The notes: a model not told the origin generated them from the sequence alone. Positions 34,455-43,453 are shown, counted from the stretch's first letter. The stretch: 64,000 nt of DNA from Thiohalophilus sp. (GCF_034521165.1 NZ_JAXHMV010000012.1:1-64000); one strand, 5' to 3'. Numbers and translations: made by a program.

Positions 34455-36969
34455 GCGCCATTTGCATAATCTCGCCTTTCTCTGGATAAATTCCTGGCGC
34501 ATGTTATGGCGTGACTGGCGCGCCAACGAGCTGGGCATTCTGGCATTGGGGCTGGTGATTGCCGTGACCAGTATCACGGCCGTGGGATTTTTTACGGACC
34601 GGATTGAACGCGGCCTGCAGGAACAGTCCGCCGAACTGATGGGAGCCGATCTGGTTGTCAAATCCCGAAATGCGTCAGTGCTTCAGCATGCCGATGCCAT
34701 ACAGGAACTCCCTTTGCAGGTGGCGACGACCACGCAGTTTCGCAGTGTTGTGCTCGGCGAGGCACAGCCCCATCTGGTCGAGGTCAAGGCCGTCTCAAAC
34801 GGTTACCCCCTGCGTGGCACATTGCGTGTCAGCGAGTCCCCTTTTGCCGAGGATACGCCGACCGACAACATTCCCGAAACCGGGACGATCTGGGTCGATG
34901 CCCGCTTGTTGTATTTACTGGATGCCGAGATCGGTCAGACCGTCAGCCTGGGGGAGAAAGCGTTTACGCTGCGCAGGGTACTGCGCTATGAACCGGATCG
35001 GGCCGGTGATCTGTTCTCGATGGCGCCCCGTGTTTTAATGAATCAGGCCGATCTGGCGGCAACCGGCTTGCTGGGGCAGGGATCGCGCGTGACCTACCGG
35101 GTTCTGATCGCCGGTGCCCGGGAAACTGTCGAGTCCTATCGCGCGACGCTCAAGGACCAATTACAACCGGGCGAACAGATTCAGAGTGTTGAGGAAGGGC
35201 GGCCCGAACTGAATACCGCGTTGGAGCGGGCGCGACAGTTTCTCGGCCTGGCGGCGCTGATCAGTGTTTTGCTCGCCGGAGTGGCGATCGCCACGGTCGC
35301 TTACCGTTTTACGCGGCGTCATCTGGATACCAGTGCCATGTTGCGCTGTCTGGGTACCACGCAGACGATTATTATCCGCCTGTTTACACTGGAAATGCTG
35401 TGGCTTGCCCTGCTTGCCAGTACCGCTGGTTGCCTGCTCGGCCTGGTTACGCAACAGGTTATTGCCCAGTTACTGGATCAGCTGTTGCTGGTTCGCCTTC
35501 CGGCGCCTTCCGCCAGGCCACTGTTGCTCGGTTATGCCACCGGCATCGTGCTGTTACTCGGCTTCGCGTTACCGCCTTTGCTTGCGCTGCGTCGCGTGCC
35601 ACCCCTGCGTGTCTTGCGCAAGGATATTGCCACGCCGCCGGTCAGCAACGGCCTGTTGTATCTGGCCGTGCTGGGTTGCATGGCATTGCTGCTTTACTGG
35701 CAAATCGGAAACGTTCGACTGGTTTCGCTGGTGCTGGCCGGGATGCTGGGAACACTGGCGTTACTGGCTGTCGTGGCTTACGGCATGATTCGGTTGTTGA
35801 ACCGGATGCGTACCCGGGTCGGTATGGCATGGCGGTTTGGGCTGTCCAATATTGCGCGGCGTTCGATGACCAGCATGATACAGGTTGTCGCCATTGGTCT
35901 CGGCCTTATGGTATTACTGCTGCTATCCACGGTGCGATCGGATCTGTTGGCGGACTGGCAAAACAGTCTGCCGCCGGATGCCCCGAATCATTTTGTGATC
36001 AACGTGCAACCGGATCAGGTAGAGGAGATGCGTCAATTTTTCTCGCAGCTGGGAGTGGAAAATACCCGGCTGTATCCCATGGTGCGTGCGCGCCTGGTCG
36101 AAATTAACGCTGAGCCGGTGCGTGCTACCGATTATGAAGAGGATCGCGCCCGACGCATGGTTACCCGGGAATTCAATCTCTCCTGGGCCGAGGTCATGCA
36201 ACGGGACAACACGCTGGTCGAGGGCAGGTGGTGGACGCAAGCAGATCACGGCAAACCCCTGTTGTCGCTGGAAGCCGGCCTGGCAGAAACCCTGGGGCTT
36301 GGGGTCGGTGATGTGGTCAGTTTCAATATCAACGGCACAGTCACGGATTTCACCGTGCATAATCTGCGCACGGTGGAATGGGACAGTTTCAATATCAACT
36401 TCTTTACAGTAGTGCCGCCCGGGGTGCTGGAACAGTGGCCGGCAAACTGGCTGACCAGCGTCTATCTGGATAGTGAACAGCGCCGGCATCTGGCGGATCT
36501 GGTCAGTACCTTTCCGAATGTCACCCTGATTGATGTGGAGACGCTGATGCAGCGCGTGCGTCAGATCATGGATCGCGTCTCACTGGCGGTGGAGTTTATA
36601 TTTCTGTTTACGATCCTGGCCGGTCTGGCCGTGTTGTACGCGGCCATTCAGGCCAATCAGGATGAGCGCCGTTTTGAAAATGCAGTGCTGCGAACGCTGG
36701 GCGCAAAAAAACAGACCCTGTTGCTCGGACTGGTTGCCGAGTTTGTCCTGCTGGGTTCCCTGGCCGGCCTGCTGGCGGGATTGTCCGCCACATCGCTCGC
36801 CTGGTTACTGGCCGAGCACCTGTTCGAATTCGACTATGAGTTTGCTCCGGGCGTGATACTGCTGGGTCTGGTCAGCGGGATCGTGATAGTAACGATTGCC
36901 GGCCTGCTGGGTACGCGGCGGGTATTGACGCATCCCCCGATGGAAACCCTGCGCGAGGGCGCCGGTTGA
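34447..36969 (+). CDS. ybbP: FtsX-like ABC transporter permease YbbP
   Basis: An 840-residue permease with two FtsX-like modules. The N-terminal membrane helix and large periplasmic MacB-like domain (about residues 40-250) are followed by groups of membrane helices (about 265-510), a second periplasmic domain and three C-terminal helices. ATG at 34447 was chosen because homologues start just before the HNLAFLWINSWRML segment; the in-frame TTG upstream is less likely. It forms the transporter with YbbA. Confidence 0.93.
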   Translation: MAERHLHNLAFLWINSWRMLWRDWRANELGILALGLVIAVTSITAVGFFTDRIERGLQEQSAELMGADLVVKSRNASVLQHADAIQELPLQVATTTQFRSVVLGEAQPHLVEVKAVSNGYPLRGTLRVSESPFAEDTPTDNIPETGTIWVDARLLYLLDAEIGQTVSLGEKAFTLRRVLRYEPDRAGDLFSMAPRVLMNQADLAATGLLGQGSRVTYRVLIAGARETVESYRATLKDQLQPGEQIQSVEEGRPELNTALERARQFLGLAALISVLLAGVAIATVAYRFTRRHLDTSAMLRCLGTTQTIIIRLFTLEMLWLALLASTAGCLLGLVTQQVIAQLLDQLLLVRLPAPSARPLLLGYATGIVLLLGFALPPLLALRRVPPLRVLRKDIATPPVSNGLLYLAVLGCMALLLYWQIGNVRLVSLVLAGMLGTLALLAVVAYGMIRLLNRMRTRVGMAWRFGLSNIARRSMTSMIQVVAIGLGLMVLLLLSTVRSDLLADWQNSLPPDAPNHFVINVQPDQVEEMRQFFSQLGVENTRLYPMVRARLVEINAEPVRATDYEEDRARRMVTREFNLSWAEVMQRDNTLVEGRWWTQADHGKPLLSLEAGLAETLGLGVGDVVSFNINGTVTDFTVHNLRTVEWDSFNINFFTVVPPGVLEQWPANWLTSVYLDSEQRRHLADLVSTFPNVTLIDVETLMQRVRQIMDRVSLAVEFIFLFTILAGLAVLYAAIQANQDERRFENAVLRTLGAKKQTLLLGLVAEFVLLGSLAGLLAGLSATSLAWLLAEHLFEFDYEFAPGVILLGLVSGIVIVTIAGLLGTRRVLTHPPMETLREGAG

Positions 36970-37101
36970 ATGCCTTGTGCATTGCCCCCGAATTGCCGAA
37001 CCGGAACAGGCCTTACTTTCAAGCCGAGGTCTCCCCTGTGTCGCATAATGGGGTATGTCTGTCTAAATAAACGTTCCCCATACCCGATCTCGCTCCTGTA
37101 G

Positions 37102-37127
37102 GGTGGAACAAGCGAAGCGGTTCCACC
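37102..37127. repeat. GGTGGAAC palindrome
   Basis: GGTGGAAC (37102-37109), the loop AAGCGAAGCG and GTTCCACC (37120-37127). It is an interspersed-palindrome type seen in many proteobacteria. It may serve as a transcript-end hairpin for ybbP. Confidence 0.6.
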
Positions 37128-37183
37128 TGAACCCTGGCAATGTTCCAAATTCGTGCACGACTTATACTCTGGTTGATTCTGTA

Positions 37184-37261
37184 GGTCACGCTGGCGGCGT
37201 TAGCCTGCGTGACATCTCTGCCGCTATGCAGAGTGTCAGGTAGCGCTGCGCGCAACCTGTA
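37184..37261 (+). repeat. Dispersed repeat, copy 1
   Basis: About 78 bases made of two successive hairpins: GTCACGC...GCGTGAC and TGTCAGGT...ACCTGTA. A clearly related copy lies inverted at 45142-45217. The two share TCACGCTGGCG, AGCCTGCGTGACA, TGTCAGGTAGC and GCGCAACCTG. Confidence 0.75.
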
Positions 37262-37297
37262 TCTACGCCTCTGCGTACCTTCCAGGAAAGTTATTAT

Positions 37298-38473
37298 TTA
37301 TACCACCTGCCCGGCGACCCAGCCGGAAGACCAGGCCCACTGAAAATTGTACCCCCCCAGCCAGCCGGTAACATCGACAACCTCACCGATAAAATAGAGC
37401 CCGGGGACAAGCCGGGATTCCATGGTTCGGGAAGAGAGCGCGTCGCAATCGACACCGCCCAGCGTCACCTCGGCCGTTCGGTAACCTTCGGTACCGCCGG
37501 GCGTCAGCTGCCAGTGCTGTAGCTGTTCGCCGATGGTTTGAAATTGACGGCGCGAGAGATGCTGTAACGGGGAATCGAGCAGGGCCGGTTCGAACAGCGC
37601 CGCGACCAGTCGTCTGGGCAGTAACTGGCCCAGCACGGTTTTCAGTTTGCTTTGTGGTTGTCGGCGTTGCCGCTCGGTCAGGTACGCAATCAAATCCTGA
37701 TCCGGTAACAGGTCAATGGTGATCGGCTCGCCGGCTTGCCAGTAACTGGAGATTTGCAAAATGGCCGGTCCGCTCAGACCACGATGGGTGAACAGGATAT
37801 TCTCACGAAACGCGGTATGGCGGAAACTGACCAGACTGTCCACCGAGACTCCGGTCAGATCGGCGAAGCGTGCCTTGTCCTGCGGTTGCAGGGTGAAGGG
37901 TACCAGCGCGGCACGGGTCGGCTGGAGCGGATGGCCGAATTGTTCCGCGATCCGATAGCCAAACGGGCTGGCGCACATCTTCGGGATCGACAGACCGCCG
38001 CTGGCGATGACCAGCGAAGCGCCCTGGTAATGCCCCCGGCTGGTGGTCAGCTCGAATTGCGTGTCCGGTTTTTCCACGCGCTCGATCATGCAGTCAAGTT
38101 GAATCTCGACACGGTACTGGCGGCATTCCTCCAGCAGCAGGTTGAGAATATCTTTGGCACTGTGATCGCAGAACAGCTGGCCATGCGCTTTTTCATGCCA
38201 GGGGATGCCGTGTTTGTCGACCAGAGCGATGAAATCCCACTGGGTGTAGCGACTCAGTGCCGATTTGCAAAAATGGGGATTATGCGAGAGATAGTTCTCG
38301 GCGCCGATCTGGTAATTGGTGAAATTACACCGCCCGCCACCGGACATGAGGATCTTCTTGCCCGGTTTGTTGGCATGATCCAGCACGATCACCCTGCGCC
38401 CGCGCTTGCCCGCTTCGATAGCGCACATCAGGCCCGCGGCGCTGGCGCCGATGATGATAACGTCTGTTTGCAT
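37298..38473 (-). CDS. HI0933-family flavoprotein (YhiN-like)
   Basis: A 391-residue NAD(P)/FAD-dependent oxidoreductase of the HI0933/BaiN type. The FAD motif GASAAG is at residues 9-14, followed by the family signature KPGKKILMSGGGRCNFTN, and the C-terminal GGYNFQWAWSSG is present. BaiN-type members reduce enone substrates, but the role of most members is unknown. Length and domains are complete. It is divergent from the YdjM-like gene by 75 bases. Confidence 0.92.
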   Translation of the reverse strand: MQTDVIIIGASAAGLMCAIEAGKRGRRVIVLDHANKPGKKILMSGGGRCNFTNYQIGAENYLSHNPHFCKSALSRYTQWDFIALVDKHGIPWHEKAHGQLFCDHSAKDILNLLLEECRQYRVEIQLDCMIERVEKPDTQFELTTSRGHYQGASLVIASGGLSIPKMCASPFGYRIAEQFGHPLQPTRAALVPFTLQPQDKARFADLTGVSVDSLVSFRHTAFRENILFTHRGLSGPAILQISSYWQAGEPITIDLLPDQDLIAYLTERQRRQPQSKLKTVLGQLLPRRLVAALFEPALLDSPLQHLSRRQFQTIGEQLQHWQLTPGGTEGYRTAEVTLGGVDCDALSSRTMESRLVPGLYFIGEVVDVTGWLGGYNFQWAWSSGWVAGQVV

Positions 38474-38548
38474 GATTGATCGGTCAAAGAGGGTGGCTGC
38501 GCAGTGCTCATGTTACCGGGAGAGGGACTTTCGGGTATAGTCGCCGCT

Positions 38549-39577
38549 ATGGATATTTTGACCCAGGGGTTGCTGGGCGGCGTACTGGCCCAGGCCGTGG
38601 CCCGCCCGCAGGAGAAAAAGACCGCCACGCTGGCCGGCCTGTTTGCCGGACTGCTGGCGGATCTGGATATCCTGATCCGTTCGGCGGACGATCCGCTGCT
38701 GGCGATCGAATACCACCGCCACTTTACCCATTCGCTGGTGTTTATTCCCTTTGGCGCGGCGATTGCCTGTCTGATCCTCTGGCCGTGGCTACGTCGTCAT
38801 TTACCCGCCGGGCGACTCTATCTCTTCTGTCTGGCCGGGTTCAGTCTGAGCGGCGTGCTGGATGCGTTGACCAGTTACGGCACCCTGTTGTTCTGGCCGT
38901 TTTTTGAGCAACGCGTGGCGCTGAACCTTATCGCGATCATCGATCCCCTCTTTACCGCGATCCTGCTGGCGGGGCTGTTGCTGGGGCTCGGCTTGCCGGC
39001 GCGGCGCATGGCGCTGGGGGCACTGCTGCTATGTGCCGGCTATCTGGGTTTTGCGGGGATACAACAGCAGCGTGCGCAGGCGCTCATGGCCGAGGTGGTT
39101 GCCGAACGTTCGCATACACCGTCGCAACACGTGGTCAAACCCACCCTGGGGAATTTGCTATTATGGCGCTCGGTCTATGTCCATGCCGGGCGGATCCAGG
39201 TGGATGCGGTGCGGGTTGGCCTGCTGGCCGATAACCGTGTCTATCCCGGTGACTCGGTGCCCCGTTTTGATCGGCACAGCGACTTGCCCGGGCTGGATCC
39301 GGACTCAACCTTGTTCGGGGATATTCGGCGGTTTGAACGTTTCTCCCGGGGCTTCGTGGCCTTCGACCCGGAACAGCCGGCTGTCCTGGGGGATATGCGT
39401 TACAGCATGTTACCGGCCGGCGTGCGGCCGTTATGGGGGATTGTGATCGACCCGGCCCGGCCACAACAGCACGCGGATTACCGGTTTTTTCGCGACAGTC
39501 GTCCCGAGGTGCGCGAGACATTTGTGAACATGCTATTAGGGCGCTGTGGCAAGGTTGATTGTTTGCAGGTACCCTGA
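38549..39577 (+). CDS. YdjM-type membrane-bound metal-dependent hydrolase
   Basis: A 342-residue inner-membrane protein of the YdjM/DUF457 family. The N-terminal motif LADLDI and the family's HRHFTHSLVF (putative metal-binding histidines, about residues 55-64) are followed by four or five membrane segments. The last 150 residues form a soluble domain. The start is ATG at 38549, although no clear ribosome site is visible; an upstream in-frame start would add 15 residues. The substrate is unknown. Confidence 0.85.
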   Translation: MDILTQGLLGGVLAQAVARPQEKKTATLAGLFAGLLADLDILIRSADDPLLAIEYHRHFTHSLVFIPFGAAIACLILWPWLRRHLPAGRLYLFCLAGFSLSGVLDALTSYGTLLFWPFFEQRVALNLIAIIDPLFTAILLAGLLLGLGLPARRMALGALLLCAGYLGFAGIQQQRAQALMAEVVAERSHTPSQHVVKPTLGNLLLWRSVYVHAGRIQVDAVRVGLLADNRVYPGDSVPRFDRHSDLPGLDPDSTLFGDIRRFERFSRGFVAFDPEQPAVLGDMRYSMLPAGVRPLWGIVIDPARPQQHADYRFFRDSRPEVRETFVNMLLGRCGKVDCLQVP

Positions 39578-39601
39578 CTATAGTCGAATAACAGAAAGCT
39601 G

Positions 39602-39622
39602 GCCGGGCAAGGCTTGCCCGGC
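39602..39622. repeat. Hairpin before yajD
   Basis: GCCGGGCAAG (39602-39611) and CTTGCCCGGC (39613-39622) form a near-perfect palindrome in the 59-base gap. No T-tract follows, so it is more likely an mRNA-processing or attenuation element than a terminator. Confidence 0.5.
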
Positions 39623-39636
39623 AGGCGGAGAACGAT

Positions 39637-40005
39637 ATGGCAAAATCCGATAGCAGTAAACTGGATCAGGTCGTGGCCGACGCCCGGCGCGCCAGCGAAC
39701 AGCGCGAGCAGGGTTATCGCGAGCAGGCGCTGAAAATGTACCCGCATGTTTGCGGCCGTTGCGGTCGCGAGTTCAGCGGCAAAAACCTGCGCGAGCTGAC
39801 AGTCCATCACCGCGACCACAATCATGACAATAACCCGCCCGATGGCAGCAACTGGGAGTTGTTGTGCCTGTATTGCCACGATAATGAACATCAGCGGCAG
39901 CTGGAGGCGCAACAGGGCACCGGCTCCGGTTCGAGTAACAAGACTGCCGGTGCCACATACAATCCCTTCGCCGATCTCAAGTCCTTGCTGGACGATAAAA
40001 AGTGA
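39637..40005 (+). CDS. yajD: HNH nuclease family protein YajD
   Basis: A 122-residue HNH-type protein. Two CxxC pairs (CGRC, CLYC) form a zinc site around the HNH motif VHHRDHNHDNN. YajD is a widespread small gammaproteobacterial protein of uncertain role, possibly a nicking nuclease. An N-terminal charged helix and a C-terminal NPFADLKSLLDDKK tail are as in homologues. ATG at 39637 has GGCGGAG upstream. Confidence 0.93.
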   Translation: MAKSDSSKLDQVVADARRASEQREQGYREQALKMYPHVCGRCGREFSGKNLRELTVHHRDHNHDNNPPDGSNWELLCLYCHDNEHQRQLEAQQGTGSGSSNKTAGATYNPFADLKSLLDDKK

Positions 40006-40048
40006 GTGGCGGGTTTCGGCCCCGTGCCTTTGACCTGACACGTTTCCT

Positions 40049-40741
40049 GTGACGCCCTGGAAGCTGCTCGACAGCGCCACCGTGCCCGGTGATGGCGGCG
40101 AGTTGCAGCTGTATCAGCGCGGCGATGAATTCTCGATCAAGCTTGCCGGTCGCGGTGAGCTGATGAGCAGCCGGGTCCACGGCTCCGAAGAGGCGCTGGC
40201 CGAACAGACCTGTTCCCGCCTGGGGACGACCCACCCCCGTTTACTCATTGGTGGTCTGGGCATGGGTTTTACCCTGGCCGCGGCACTGGCCCATTGCGGC
40301 GAGCAGGCCGCGATCACGGTGGCCGAGCTGGTGCCGGCGGTGGTGGCCTGGAATCGCGGGCCGCTGGGTGTCTGTGCCGGCTACCCCTTGCAGGATCCCC
40401 GGGTCAGCGTGCAGGAAGGGGATGTGGCGCAACAGATAACGCGTGGCGAGCAGTATTATGACGCGATCGTGCTGGACGTGGATAACGGCCCGGAAGGACT
40501 GACCCATAAAAAGAATAACTGGCTGTATGGCATGGATGGCCTGAATGCGATGTACGGCGCATTACGCCCGGGCGGGGTGCTGGCGGTCTGGTCGGCCGGC
40601 GCAGCGCCGGAGTTTTCGCAGCGACTGCAAAAAGTTGGCTTCGAGGTTGAGGAAGTGACCGTGCGCGCCCATGGAAAGAAGGGCGCGCGGCACATCCTCT
40701 GGTTTGCCCGACGTCTTGGCTTGAACAAGACGACTCCATAG
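40049..40741 (+). CDS. Spermidine-synthase-like SAM-dependent methyltransferase
   Basis: A 230-residue protein with a Rossmann methyltransferase or polyamine-synthase fold. LLIGGLGMGFTLAAAL is the nucleotide-binding loop, VAELVPAVVAWN follows the acidic strand end, and YDAIVLDVDNGPEG is the active-site strand region. It resembles spermine/spermidine synthase-like proteins but lacks the N-terminal beta domain. The start appears to be GTG at 40049. The substrate is unknown. Confidence 0.8.
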   Translation: MTPWKLLDSATVPGDGGELQLYQRGDEFSIKLAGRGELMSSRVHGSEEALAEQTCSRLGTTHPRLLIGGLGMGFTLAAALAHCGEQAAITVAELVPAVVAWNRGPLGVCAGYPLQDPRVSVQEGDVAQQITRGEQYYDAIVLDVDNGPEGLTHKKNNWLYGMDGLNAMYGALRPGGVLAVWSAGAAPEFSQRLQKVGFEVEEVTVRAHGKKGARHILWFARRLGLNKTTP

Positions 40742-40761
40742 TATCCGTCCAATAATCTGAC

Positions 40762-40835
40762 ATTGCTTCGTCAGGGTCTAGCTTCCTCGCAATGACGTAC
40801 ACTATTTTCGGTCATTGCGAGCAAAGCGAAGCAAT
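40762..40835. repeat. Interspersed palindrome (GTCATTGCGAG type)
   Basis: ATTGCTTCG (40762-40770) pairs with CGAAGCAAT (40827-40835), and CTCGCAATGAC (40786-40796) pairs with GTCATTGCGAG (40811-40821). This GTCATTGCGAGCAAAGCGAAG text is a frequent dispersed palindrome in bacterial chromosomes. Confidence 0.75.
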
Positions 40836-41280
40836 CTCCCGATGCTGATCGCCGAGTCCTCACTAAAATGTTCGCCCTCCGGGCGGGCTGAATCTTGAAA
40901 GCGGGCTTTCGCGCCCGCGCGGCGAGTGACTTTTTGAAGCGGCAAAAAGTCACCAAAAACCGCGCCCGAAAGACGCCGCCGGTATAGCAATTTATAAATT
41001 GCTATACCGGTTCCCTGCGCTTCTCGCTCCAGTCGGGCTCGCCAGACGGGCCTTCCATGGCCCGACTGTCGAGTGGCGGCATCCCTGCCGCCACCCTGAC
41101 GGGCTATTCCTCCTTCCTCTGCGATGCTCGGCGGCGTCTGACGGGACCACAAACAAACTAGATGGAGTAGGGAAAACCCCAATATCTCGGCAAAACGGTA
41201 CATTGCCAACCTCGAAAAGCCGCTGCATCCCTGCTACGATTATGGTTAATTTCTGTAATATCAGGACCCGGGTCCGGAAT

Positions 41281-41322
41281 AGACAGAATCTGTCTATATC
41301 CTGGAAAAGGCAGATTCTGTCT
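41281..41322. repeat. 12-base inverted repeat beside the IS left end
   Basis: AGACAGAATCTG (41281-41292) and CAGATTCTGTCT (41311-41322) are perfect reverse complements separated by 18 bases. The structure ends nine bases before the IS inverted repeat. It may be part of the insertion target, as IS1111 elements favour hairpin-forming sites. Confidence 0.6.
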
Positions 41323-41409
41323 AATAATGGTATGGACTCCCCCTTCTCCAACGGCATCGCATGTGCCAGATTGGAGATGATAGTCAGCCAATCATAGAGA
41401 GGGGGAGTC

Positions 41410-42429
41410 ATGAAAAAGATAGCACGTATTGGATTGGATCTTGCAAAAAATGTATTCCAGGTTCATGCCGTTACAACAACAGGTGAAGTTATCGTTAGCA
41501 AAAGCCTAAAACGTGCCAAGCTATTGGAATTTTTTGCGCAGTGTGAGCCCTGCCTGGTTGGCATGGAAGCCTGTGGTAGCGCGCATCACTGGGCACGTGA
41601 ATTGACGGTATTAGGACACGAAGTGCGCCTCATGGCGGCACAATTTGTCACGCCCTATCGCAAGAGCGGCAAGAATGATCGTAATGATGCCGAGGCGATC
41701 TGCGAAGCGGTATCGCGCCCGACGATGCGATTTGTACCAGTGAAAACAGTTGAACAACAGGCCATATTGAGCGTACACCGATCTCGCACTCTATTGATTG
41801 GAGAACGGACCGCGTTAATTAACCATCTGCGTGGCTTGTTAGGTGAATTTGGGATTGTGTTGCCGCAGGGAGCAAAGAAAGTTCGGCAGGAGATGCCTCG
41901 GGTGCTCGAAGATGCAGAGAATGGATTGCCGGATATAGCACGTGAAGTATTTGCAGATAATTATACAAGACTGAGACAGCTCGATCAGAGGATAAATGAG
42001 TATGACTGTCGAATTGCACAAATAGCCAAGGATAATCACCTGGCACAGCGGATCATGCAAATAGAAGGGGTGGGACCGATTACGGCAACGGCTGTGGTTG
42101 CGAGCGTGGGTGAAGCCAAAACCTTTGCGAATGGTAGGCAGTTTGCGGCCTGGTTAGGCCTGACTCCACGACAAAAGTCGTCGGGCGGACGGAGCCGTTT
42201 AGGACGAATCAGTAAACGGGGTGATACATATCTACGTACCCTTATCATCCACGGGAGTCGTTCTGCCATGTTACAGACATCCAAGCGAGATGATGCGAAG
42301 AGCCGTTGGGTTGAGTCTTTGAAAGAGCGGCGGAATCAGAATGTGGCGGCGGTGGCGCTTGCTGCAAAAAATGCACGGATTATGTGGGCGATGTTGTCAC
42401 GTGATGAACCCTATCGCCGAGCAGCGTAG
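41410..42429 (+). CDS. IS110/IS1111-family transposase
   Basis: A 339-residue DEDD-type transposase. The N-terminal RuvC-like domain has GLDLAKN (first Asp), MEAC (Glu) and KNDRNDAEAI (Asp pair). The C-terminal Transposase_20 domain has IEGVGPITATAVVASVG and the serine region GRSRLGRISKRGD. Length is full and no frameshift is visible, so it may be active. These enzymes use a structured non-coding RNA from the element as a guide to pair target and donor. AT content is higher than in the host genes. Confidence 0.96.
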   Translation: MKKIARIGLDLAKNVFQVHAVTTTGEVIVSKSLKRAKLLEFFAQCEPCLVGMEACGSAHHWARELTVLGHEVRLMAAQFVTPYRKSGKNDRNDAEAICEAVSRPTMRFVPVKTVEQQAILSVHRSRTLLIGERTALINHLRGLLGEFGIVLPQGAKKVRQEMPRVLEDAENGLPDIAREVFADNYTRLRQLDQRINEYDCRIAQIAKDNHLAQRIMQIEGVGPITATAVVASVGEAKTFANGRQFAAWLGLTPRQKSSGGRSRLGRISKRGDTYLRTLIIHGSRSAMLQTSKRDDAKSRWVESLKERRNQNVAAVALAAKNARIMWAMLSRDEPYRRAA

Positions 42430-42658
42430 TTAAATTAAAATATCACAGGTTTGCGCGGAAAAGAGAGTGATGGTGAACAGGTAAGACCGACGTGAGCAGA
42501 ACCTGATAACAGTGTTGGCCATCAAAGGCCGCTCTAATAATGAGGAGCTTGCGTGCGAATTTCCATCAGGGCCATGGCATGACTAAGCCAATGAATAGGC
42601 CGGATATATTTGTGCAGTCTTACTCTATGTTTTTTGTAGGCTCTTTTCTGGCAAAACA
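42430..42658 (+). ncRNA. Candidate bridge RNA region of the IS
   Basis: The 229-base non-coding right end lies between the transposase stop and the right inverted repeat, the position where IS1111-group elements encode their bridge RNA. Small stems are visible, such as GGCC-atcaaa-GGCC (42518-42531) and GGCC/GGCC around 42571-42599. I cannot fold it or mark the target- and donor-binding loops by eye. Confidence 0.4.
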
Positions 42659-42679
42659 GGGGGAGTCCATATAATCACT

Positions 42680-42686
42680 GTTATGC
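42680..42686 (+). other. attC R'-like core next to the IS
   Basis: GTTATGC fits the integron recombination core consensus GTTRRRY except at its second R, as is common for attC cores. It lies ten bases right of the IS inverted repeat and 16 bases before the first cassette-like gene. A matching left half is not recognisable on the other side of the IS. Confidence 0.35.
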
Positions 42687-42701
42687 CTAATAGGTAGAAT
42701 A

Positions 42702-43358
42702 TTGGAAACTGATTCTAAAATTGAATTTCTAAAGTTTCAGGAAGTGTTCGAATCGAACTATCCTGTTATTTTAGAAGCATATGAGAATCATTATGGGTGG
42801 CCAGAAATGGACACACTTCGCCACGAAGCATGTTTATGTATAGCGTTTGGGCTAAGTCAATCGGCAATAACTATCTGTAATCACTTGATGGAAAGTCTCC
42901 TAAAATACTCGCTTATTTATCATCATTCAGTGAATAATGAAAAACCATTCAATTCAGGTGCTGATCTTGTAGAAATAATGGAAGCGTACACTGAATCAGG
43001 TATAAAAAAATATGGGCACTTAACTCTGAGTCAGGCTATTAAGGCGGCGTACTCTAGTGGACTAATCCACGAAGAAGAAAGGAAAGTGCTAAATGAGTTT
43101 CGCGATGAATTCAGAAACGCATATTCTCATGCAGACAAGGAAAAAACGTTTGGAAACACTTCGGTCTCCGTGCAAAGTGCAAAAATTAATTCTGAGGGTA
43201 TAGTGCCTGGAATTCCTGTGCAGGCTGTAATAGCGAAGAATCCAATAGTTCATAGCATAGCCCAGGCAGAAAAAGCCAAACAAGATGCGCCAATTTATTT
43301 CTCATACATAGATAAGTTGGTTAGGCTTATGAAAGATAGAGTTTTTCCAAATGGTTAA
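42702..43358 (+). CDS. HEPN-like hypothetical protein (cassette gene 1)
   Basis: A 218-residue all-alpha protein of unknown family. FRDEFRNAYSHADKEK holds an R-x4-H motif (R138, H143), which is the catalytic signature of HEPN RNases, in a suitable helical setting; the match is by eye. The likely start is TTG at 42702, with AGGT upstream; the next ATG is 35 codons in. AT-rich composition, the lack of its own promoter and an attC-like site right after the stop mark it as a cassette gene. A toxin, nuclease or defence role is speculation. Confidence 0.6.
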   Translation: METDSKIEFLKFQEVFESNYPVILEAYENHYGWPEMDTLRHEACLCIAFGLSQSAITICNHLMESLLKYSLIYHHSVNNEKPFNSGADLVEIMEAYTESGIKKYGHLTLSQAIKAAYSSGLIHEEERKVLNEFRDEFRNAYSHADKEKTFGNTSVSVQSAKINSEGIVPGIPVQAVIAKNPIVHSIAQAEKAKQDAPIYFSYIDKLVRLMKDRVFPNG

Positions 43359-43364
43359 ATTAAG

Positions 43365-43430
43365 GCTTAACAATCGCCACCACAGAATTCGCTCCCTTCG
43401 GTTTCTCTCCTGTGAGGCAGGACGTTAAGC
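43365..43430 (+). other. attC recombination site 1
   Basis: GCTTAAC (43365-43371) and GTTAAGC (43424-43430) are perfect complements at the two ends of a 66-base element and fit RYYYAAC and GTTRRRY. Inside, CCACCACAG and CTGTGAGG can pair imperfectly around a variable loop. It directly follows the stop of the first cassette gene, exactly where an attC belongs. Confidence 0.75.
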
Positions 43431-43453
43431 GTCAATAAGAATTGAGATATGGA

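Larger units (their letters stand above)
36970..37297. other. Repeat-rich intergenic region
   Basis: No gene is supported. It holds a GGTGGAAC/GTTCCACC hairpin (37102-37127), a common interspersed palindrome type, and one copy of an 80-base dispersed repeat (37184-37261). The converging ends of ybbP and the HI0933-type gene lie on each side. Confidence 0.6.
40742..41331. other. Repeat-filled region left of the insertion sequence
   Basis: About 590 bases without a supported gene. It contains the ATTGCTTCG/CGAAGCAAT palindrome (40762-40835), a longer repeat-like stretch rich in self-complementary text (about 40880-41160; includes GGTATAGCAATTT/AAATTGCTATACC at 40980-41009), and a 12-base perfect inverted repeat right beside the IS end. 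An open frame on the - strand across 40802-41209 looks like translated repeat. Confidence 0.6.
41332..42670 (+). mobile_element. IS110-family (IS1111 group) insertion sequence
   Basis: The ends are marked by perfect 12-base inverted repeats ATGGACTCCCCC (41332-41343) and GGGGGAGTCCAT (42659-42670). It contains one transposase gene (41410-42429), a short left non-coding end (66 bases) and a long right one (229 bases). Short subterminal repeats and a long right non-coding end mark the IS1111 group, in which true ends lie a few bases outside the repeats. No target duplication is evident, as expected. Its right flank abuts a cassette-type recombination core. Confidence 0.88.

Noticed and set aside
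40802..41209. 135-codon open frame on the - strand with Arg-rich product
   Set aside because: It runs through interspersed palindromes and repeat text, has no ribosome site and no family. It looks like translated repeat DNA.
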